24,211 nucleotides of DNA, from assembly GCA_964510235.1 (NCBI GenBank), contig CAZEBF010000014.1, positions 1-24,211 of the forward strand, in the 5' to 3' direction. Under the pieces are notes generated by a model, which saw nothing but the letters and a program-made list of their open reading frames with translations, did not search any database and was not told where the DNA came from. The position numbers and the translations under genes were made by a program. Source of the DNA: CAYUUR01 sp964510235. GTDB lineage: Bacteria; Patescibacteriota; Saccharimonadia; Saccharimonadales; CAYUUR01. Of this stretch, positions 20,787 to 24,211 are shown one piece after another; position 1 is the first letter of the stretch, and each line of letters opens with the position of its first letter.

Positions 20787-22568
20787 TTACCAGCCGCCTC
20801 CGCCGCCTCCGCCTCCGCCGCCGCCAGAGAAACCGCCGCCGCCAGAATAGCCACTTGAACCAGAACTAGCTGGTGGAGAGAAAGTTGCGTTGGTCGCCGC
20901 CGAGAAATTATTCATTGAACTAACGAGATAGCCGGCATGAAAAGCACTTGTGTTGCCGCTATACCATTCAGGTGGTTGAGTGTACAGATCTTTGAACTGT
21001 TCTGCCCATTTTTTCTCTTGTCCAAACAAAATTGCATATGGCAATAGAGACTCAAATAGTTTGACCTTGCCACCGTGTTTGGTTGGATCACCAAATTGCC
21101 TAGCGCCTTCTGGCGACTGTAGCATTTGGATGCGCTCCTTTTCCGCCAAACCAATATATTCTTTAAGACCAAGTAAATGTTCTCGCGTTTCAACACCCTT
21201 AGGTGTACGAGCCGGCATTGTTCGCGAAGCAATAAACACAATCAATGAAGACAACAGGATACCGATTCCGACAGGCGTCAATAGGCCAGTAAAAGCCAAT
21301 ATAAAGCCGATTGGCAACATAATAAAGCCGATAGTTAACGTACTGCTGATTGCTTTGGCTGGGTTTGTTACAAAGTAGCCCTTAGTGAATAACTCTTCTA
21401 GAGTGGATTTTTGAATACTAGCCAAATCTTTGTAGAGCTTGTTCTTGAGACTCTTGAGTTCTACGGTTTTTCCTTTGGTTGCACCATTGCCAAAGAAAGC
21501 GTGAATGAGTTTAATCTGCACTGGATGTAAGCCACCTGGCGCCGTTAAGAGCTCTAATGAGTAGTCAGGCTTACTACCCTTCTTTTCTGTGACTAGCTCA
21601 TGAATTCGCACGTGGCCATGGACTGCCAGTTCCAAAATACCAGCACTCAGCGCCTTAGACCGCACCGTCTCAAACAAAATGCCTTCGCTCGTAATAGCAT
21701 CGAAGCCCTTTGGCGGCGCGTACTGGGCTACAATAACCCCACGTCCCCTTGGATCACGACCTGACCTTCGCCAGCGACGATACATCCACACACCTGTCAA
21801 AATTGGAATCAGCAGGACTGGTGACCAGAATACAAATGGCGCCACACGCTCAGCTACCGTCGGTTGATATGGGACAAAAGTATTGTCTGTAAAGCCGACC
21901 AAGAACGACAGGTTCTCACCTGGTTGAAGGTTAGCTGCCCTCACATTAATGATTGTTTGTTCGCCCTCAACTGACTGAACAATTTCGCAGTTACTGGCAG
22001 TTGAGCGTTCGGTGCCCGTGAAGCAGCGAGGCGCTTTACTTATTTCTTTCGCAAGATCATTTGGCATATGGATACGAGCGGTCACTGAGCCAAATTGTTG
22101 ACGCCACTGCGTGCCATTTACATCCCAGAACCATTCGTCATAGTCGTTATAAAACGTAATCACATCTCGCATGGTGTATGAGATTACGTAGGTGGTCTGA
22201 CCACGCACGAACGTATCTGCATCACCTATTTTCAGCACCAGGTTATCGTTTTGACTGCTCTCTGAGAATGGGTAAGCGTTGCCCTGCTTATCTGTGACAG
22301 AGTCAATCTTGAGTCGCAGAGAGCGCCCATTGTATTCCTTGGGGATAGCGCGAAGAATGCCGTGGTTCTGATCATAATTTGGGAAAACTGCTTTAATCTC
22401 TTCGACAACGGTCATTTCTGCTGTCTTGTTTGCATCCCGACGCAAGAAATAGTTGGCGGTGAACGACTGGATTAGAAAGTTATCTACCGATTGAGCCTCA
22501 GCTTGATTGGGCAAAACCGGCAGCAAGCTGCTAAACAAAATCAGAATAAACAACCATAAGCGCTTCAT
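20787..22568 (-). CDS. DUF2207 family membrane protein with poly-glycine tail
   Basis: A 593-residue protein. Signal peptide at 1-25 (cut near AEA/QS), an extracytoplasmic beta-rich DUF2207 domain (about 30-235) with one cysteine pair (Cys182, Cys194), a helix at 243-263, a cytoplasmic stretch containing ARTPKGVETREHLLGLKEYI, two adjacent helices (about 410-430 and 433-448), and a C-terminal tail of Ser/Gly ending in eleven glycines and Trp. This layout is typical of DUF2207 proteins, whose function is unknown. TATCAT (22577-22582) ends eight bases before the ATG. It lies 31 bases upstream of the MauE-like gene. Confidence 0.9.
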   Translation of the reverse strand: MKRLWLFILILFSSLLPVLPNQAEAQSVDNFLIQSFTANYFLRRDANKTAEMTVVEEIKAVFPNYDQNHGILRAIPKEYNGRSLRLKIDSVTDKQGNAYPFSESSQNDNLVLKIGDADTFVRGQTTYVISYTMRDVITFYNDYDEWFWDVNGTQWRQQFGSVTARIHMPNDLAKEISKAPRCFTGTERSTASNCEIVQSVEGEQTIINVRAANLQPGENLSFLVGFTDNTFVPYQPTVAERVAPFVFWSPVLLIPILTGVWMYRRWRRSGRDPRGRGVIVAQYAPPKGFDAITSEGILFETVRSKALSAGILELAVHGHVRIHELVTEKKGSKPDYSLELLTAPGGLHPVQIKLIHAFFGNGATKGKTVELKSLKNKLYKDLASIQKSTLEELFTKGYFVTNPAKAISSTLTIGFIMLPIGFILAFTGLLTPVGIGILLSSLIVFIASRTMPARTPKGVETREHLLGLKEYIGLAEKERIQMLQSPEGARQFGDPTKHGGKVKLFESLLPYAILFGQEKKWAEQFKDLYTQPPEWYSGNTSAFHAGYLVSSMNNFSAATNATFSPPASSGSSGYSGGGGFSGGGGGGGGGGGW

Positions 22569-22609
22569 TGTCTCTTATGATACTCCGTTTTTTAGCCAGC
22601 CACTAGTAT

Positions 22610-22960
22610 CTATTGAGTGTATTCGCTGATTTTGTGATTGATGTAGCCGATGAGTGCTGAAAAGCCCCAGGCGATCAATGCATAGACGATAATTGCAAAT
22701 AACGCAGAAACGTCAAGGTACCCTGTCTCACCCACTGCACGCGGTGGAAAGATCCCACGGAATGGCTGCAAAAAGTCAGCTGAAGTGCGATAGATAAACT
22801 CAACAAATGGTGAACTTGCATTAGCAGAAAATGCCAGCAAAAATACTCGGAAGGCCAACATGATCTCAGCAAAAATCACCAGGCCATACATTGCATAAGT
22901 CAGTACTTTTCCGATATTAAGATATGCTGGAATCTCAGCCTCATTTTGTTTTGTCGCCAT
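22610..22960 (-). CDS. yggT: YggT family membrane protein
   Basis: A 116-residue protein with two hydrophobic hairpin segments (about 20-46 and 83-108) and the linking motif ADFLQPFRGIFPP (61-73), the hallmark of YggT/Ycf19 proteins. These are linked to cell-division and envelope processes in other bacteria, without a defined biochemical role. A very strong AGGAGG site precedes ATG 22960. A -10 candidate TATACT (22984-22989) overlaps the last codons of the upstream gene and would give a leader of about 17 bases. Confidence 0.88.
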   Translation of the reverse strand: MATKQNEAEIPAYLNIGKVLTYAMYGLVIFAEIMLAFRVFLLAFSANASSPFVEFIYRTSADFLQPFRGIFPPRAVGETGYLDVSALFAIIVYALIAWGFSALIGYINHKISEYTQ

Positions 22961-22981
22961 ACATCCTCCTGTTTATAACAA

Positions 22982-23584
22982 CTAGTATACATCAGGATTC
23001 ACAATTGCCGTTATGTCCGCTGGTATAGTAACCTTGCCGGCCAAGCGTTCAATTTCTGTCATGCGCCAATTGCTCCAAGCGGCACCAAATCTATCCAATG
23101 AGTAGCCGATACCTGCGTCAATGCCTTCATGGTAAGCGTAGCCAAACTCATCAACCAAACAGCCTTGCAGCTGTACAAACTCATCTTGATAATTCACAGA
23201 TGCGTCACTCGCAATCTCAACGACTCTACTGTATTGCTCTAAGGGCTTTTCTGTCGACAACCCATCTGGCATGGTCATAAATCGAAAAACGCGGGCGCCA
23301 TGATCTGGTTGCGTAGCAAACTCGTGCAGATATACCGCAGTCATCGTTAGAGTACTACCCAACTTATAACCAACCAGCCAGCGGTTATCTATCGTAACTC
23401 TCGGGGCTCGCCTTAATAAATGTGCGGTAGTATCAGGTATTTTCATAATTCCGAGCCGTGCTAGCCTTCGATGAGCGTTCTCTAGATTATCTTCAACACT
23501 ATCTCCCATAAAGCTCTCTACACGACGAACTCCACGCGTAAAATCTAGTCGAACTGGTGGTACTTGTTCGGGCAATATGTTCAT
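22982..23584 (-). CDS. Hypothetical protein, about 200 residues
   Basis: A 200-residue protein without signal peptide or membrane helix. Features seen are a Pro-rich N-terminus, an Arg-rich stretch (RRVESF, RRLARLG), hydrophobic strands around TLTMTAVYLHEF and an acidic region DEFVQLQGCLVDEFGYAYHEGIDAG. It looks like a mixed alpha/beta cytoplasmic protein. The start at 23584 is chosen over an ATG 18 bases upstream because a -10 box ends six bases before it. It ends 21 bases before yggT. I do not recognise a family and no catalytic motif is clear. Confidence 0.72.
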   Translation of the reverse strand: MNILPEQVPPVRLDFTRGVRRVESFMGDSVEDNLENAHRRLARLGIMKIPDTTAHLLRRAPRVTIDNRWLVGYKLGSTLTMTAVYLHEFATQPDHGARVFRFMTMPDGLSTEKPLEQYSRVVEIASDASVNYQDEFVQLQGCLVDEFGYAYHEGIDAGIGYSLDRFGAAWSNWRMTEIERLAGKVTIPADITAIVNPDVY

Positions 23585-23590
23585 GTGTTG

Positions 23591-23618
23591 ATTGTAGCGC
23601 AACGCTGATTGAAGCCAA
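23591..23618 (-). promoter_or_regulatory. Promoter of the hypothetical gene, predicted leaderless
   Basis: On the minus strand, -35 TTGGCT (23613-23618), 16-base spacer, -10 TACAAT (23591-23596), then six bases to ATG 23584. Confidence 0.55.
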
Positions 23619-23654
23619 AATTACTACACATTTTCCTCACTAGCGTCAATAAGC

Positions 23655-23663
23655 TGGTATACT
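23655..23663 (+). promoter_or_regulatory. Extended -10 promoter of the LysM-like gene
   Basis: TGG directly before TATACT (23658-23663) forms an extended -10; no good -35. Transcription would start near 23670, downstream of the in-frame ATG at 23668, so translation should begin at 23707. Confidence 0.5.
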
Positions 23664-23706
23664 TCTTATGTCAATCAACCAAACTGGTGGGCAACGGAGG
23701 GATACA

Positions 23707-24144
23707 ATGCAACTAATCAAGAGATCTATGGTGCTCGGACTCATAATCGGTTCGATCTTAGGTGTGACGGCGTTACTACAGCCAGCAAGCGCAACCGCTC
23801 AGGCTAACAGTCAACCAGCTCAGAATACTCAAGCAGCCAGCGACAGCTACGACTATGTAGCACAACCTGGCGATTCATATAGTGTGCTAGCTCGTAAGGC
23901 AGTTCAGACATACGGAATTGAAAACAAAGTTAACCTGAGTCAGGCTCAGATAATTGCAGCGGAGACTTGGCTAACTCAGGCTGCCAACTCACCAATTCTG
24001 ACTGAAGGACAAAAGGTCAGCATCGTCAAAGCGGATGTGAAGAAGTTTGTAGAACAAGCTCAAAAGCTAACTGCCGCACAACAAGCTTTGTGGCAGCCAT
24101 ATACTGTTGGAGTCAACTTCAACACCAGCAATAACGGCCAATAA
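23707..24144 (+). CDS. Small secreted LysM-like protein
   Basis: A 145-residue exported protein: basic start MQLIKRS, hydrophobic core to about residue 24, and a signal cleavage region near ASATA (residues 28-32). A Gln/Ala/Ser-rich linker leads to one LysM-like repeat, YVAQPGDSYSVLARKAV through LTEGQKVSIVKADV, so it may bind peptidoglycan; the inner part is longer than usual, so the call is moderate. Two further short helices follow. The start at 23707 is fixed by GGAGGG (23696-23701) five bases upstream; the ATG at 23668 precedes the predicted transcript start. It is monocistronic and ends before a strong hairpin. Confidence 0.8.
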   Translation: MQLIKRSMVLGLIIGSILGVTALLQPASATAQANSQPAQNTQAASDSYDYVAQPGDSYSVLARKAVQTYGIENKVNLSQAQIIAAETWLTQAANSPILTEGQKVSIVKADVKKFVEQAQKLTAAQQALWQPYTVGVNFNTSNNGQ

Positions 24145-24166
24145 CTATCCACTCGAGAGTTTTTTT

Positions 24167-24195
24167 AACTGACCCGACGCATCGTTGGGTCAGTT
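24167..24195 (+). terminator. Hairpin terminator after the LysM-like gene
   Basis: Stem AACTGACCC / GGGTCAGTT (nine pairs) extended inward by GACG/CGTT to about 13 pairs around a three-base loop. The downstream tract TTTATAATCATTT is U-rich but broken. A run of seven T precedes the hairpin at 24160-24166. Confidence 0.65.
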
Positions 24196-24211
24196 TATAA
24201 TCATTTAGTAA

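Noticed and set aside
20787..20840. GCC/GCCTCC repeat-like tract as a possible microsatellite or repeat element
   Set aside because: It encodes the poly-glycine tail normal for DUF2207 proteins and is explained by coding.
1..24211. CRISPR array, prophage, insertion sequence or diversity-generating retroelement
   Set aside because: No regularly spaced repeats, transposase, integrase, phage structural gene or reverse transcriptase was seen; the S23/Avd-like protein alone is not enough to call a retroelement.

Overview
The window (24.2 kb, with one 100-N assembly gap) looks like a chromosomal piece from a Patescibacteria/CPR genome, most likely Candidatus Saccharibacteria (TM7). The basis is the style of the protein families: a membrane-anchored FKBP, a VKOR next to an NDH-2-like flavoprotein, a Gly-tailed DUF2207 protein, pheS and pheT separated by two extra genes, very tight packing and small hypothetical membrane proteins. 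TGA is a genuine stop in several genes (pheS and the two genes after it end in ATGA overlaps), which argues against the recoded (TGA = Gly) CPR lineages. This assignment is inference; there is no rRNA gene here. No phage, IS element, CRISPR array, tRNA or rRNA gene was recognised.

Layout. (1) 1-1479, minus strand: truncated thioredoxin reductase, a glutaredoxin/NrdH-like redoxin with a good promoter, and a membrane-anchored FKBP isomerase. (2) 1568-4895: a small leaderless plus-strand ORF, then on the minus strand an ABC exporter, a multi-pass membrane protein and a secreted LolA/LppX-like four-cysteine protein. (3) 4967-6966, minus: a MacB-type permease and its ATPase, coupled by a one-base overlap. 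(4) 6983-11425, minus: pheS, an HExxH zincin-like protein, an S23/IVP-type four-helix-bundle protein and pheT (with the gap), each joined to the next by an ATGA overlap. (5) 11449-13353, plus: YajQ and an MGH1/GH63-type glycosidase, both predicted leaderless. (6) 13307-16225, minus: VKOR, an NDH-2-like flavoprotein and RmuC. (7) 16261-17614: a ZIP metal transporter and a Fur/Zur regulator, divergent, with -35 elements that are the same palindromic hexamer. (8) 17706-19798: PAP2 phosphatase, 3-methyladenine DNA glycosylase, diacylglycerol-kinase-like lipid kinase. (9) 19850-24144: a small two-TM protein, a MauE/DoxX-type protein, DUF2207, YggT, an unknown protein and a secreted LysM-like protein.

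How it fits together. The genes fall into an extracytoplasmic redox and folding set (VKOR, NDH-2-like enzyme, MauE-like protein, FKBP, redoxin and thioredoxin reductase, and secreted proteins carrying cysteine pairs), an envelope/lipid set (two ABC systems, LolA-like protein, PAP2, lipid kinase, LysM-like protein), metal homeostasis (ZIP and Fur/Zur), DNA maintenance (RmuC, DNA glycosylase) and translation (PheRS).

The strongest unusual points are the tightly coupled pheS-zincin-S23-pheT operon and a repeated promoter layout in which the -10 box sits 6-8 bases before the start codon, predicting leaderless mRNAs for many genes beside a second class with strong Shine-Dalgarno sites. Stretches without genes are all shorter than about 110 bases.
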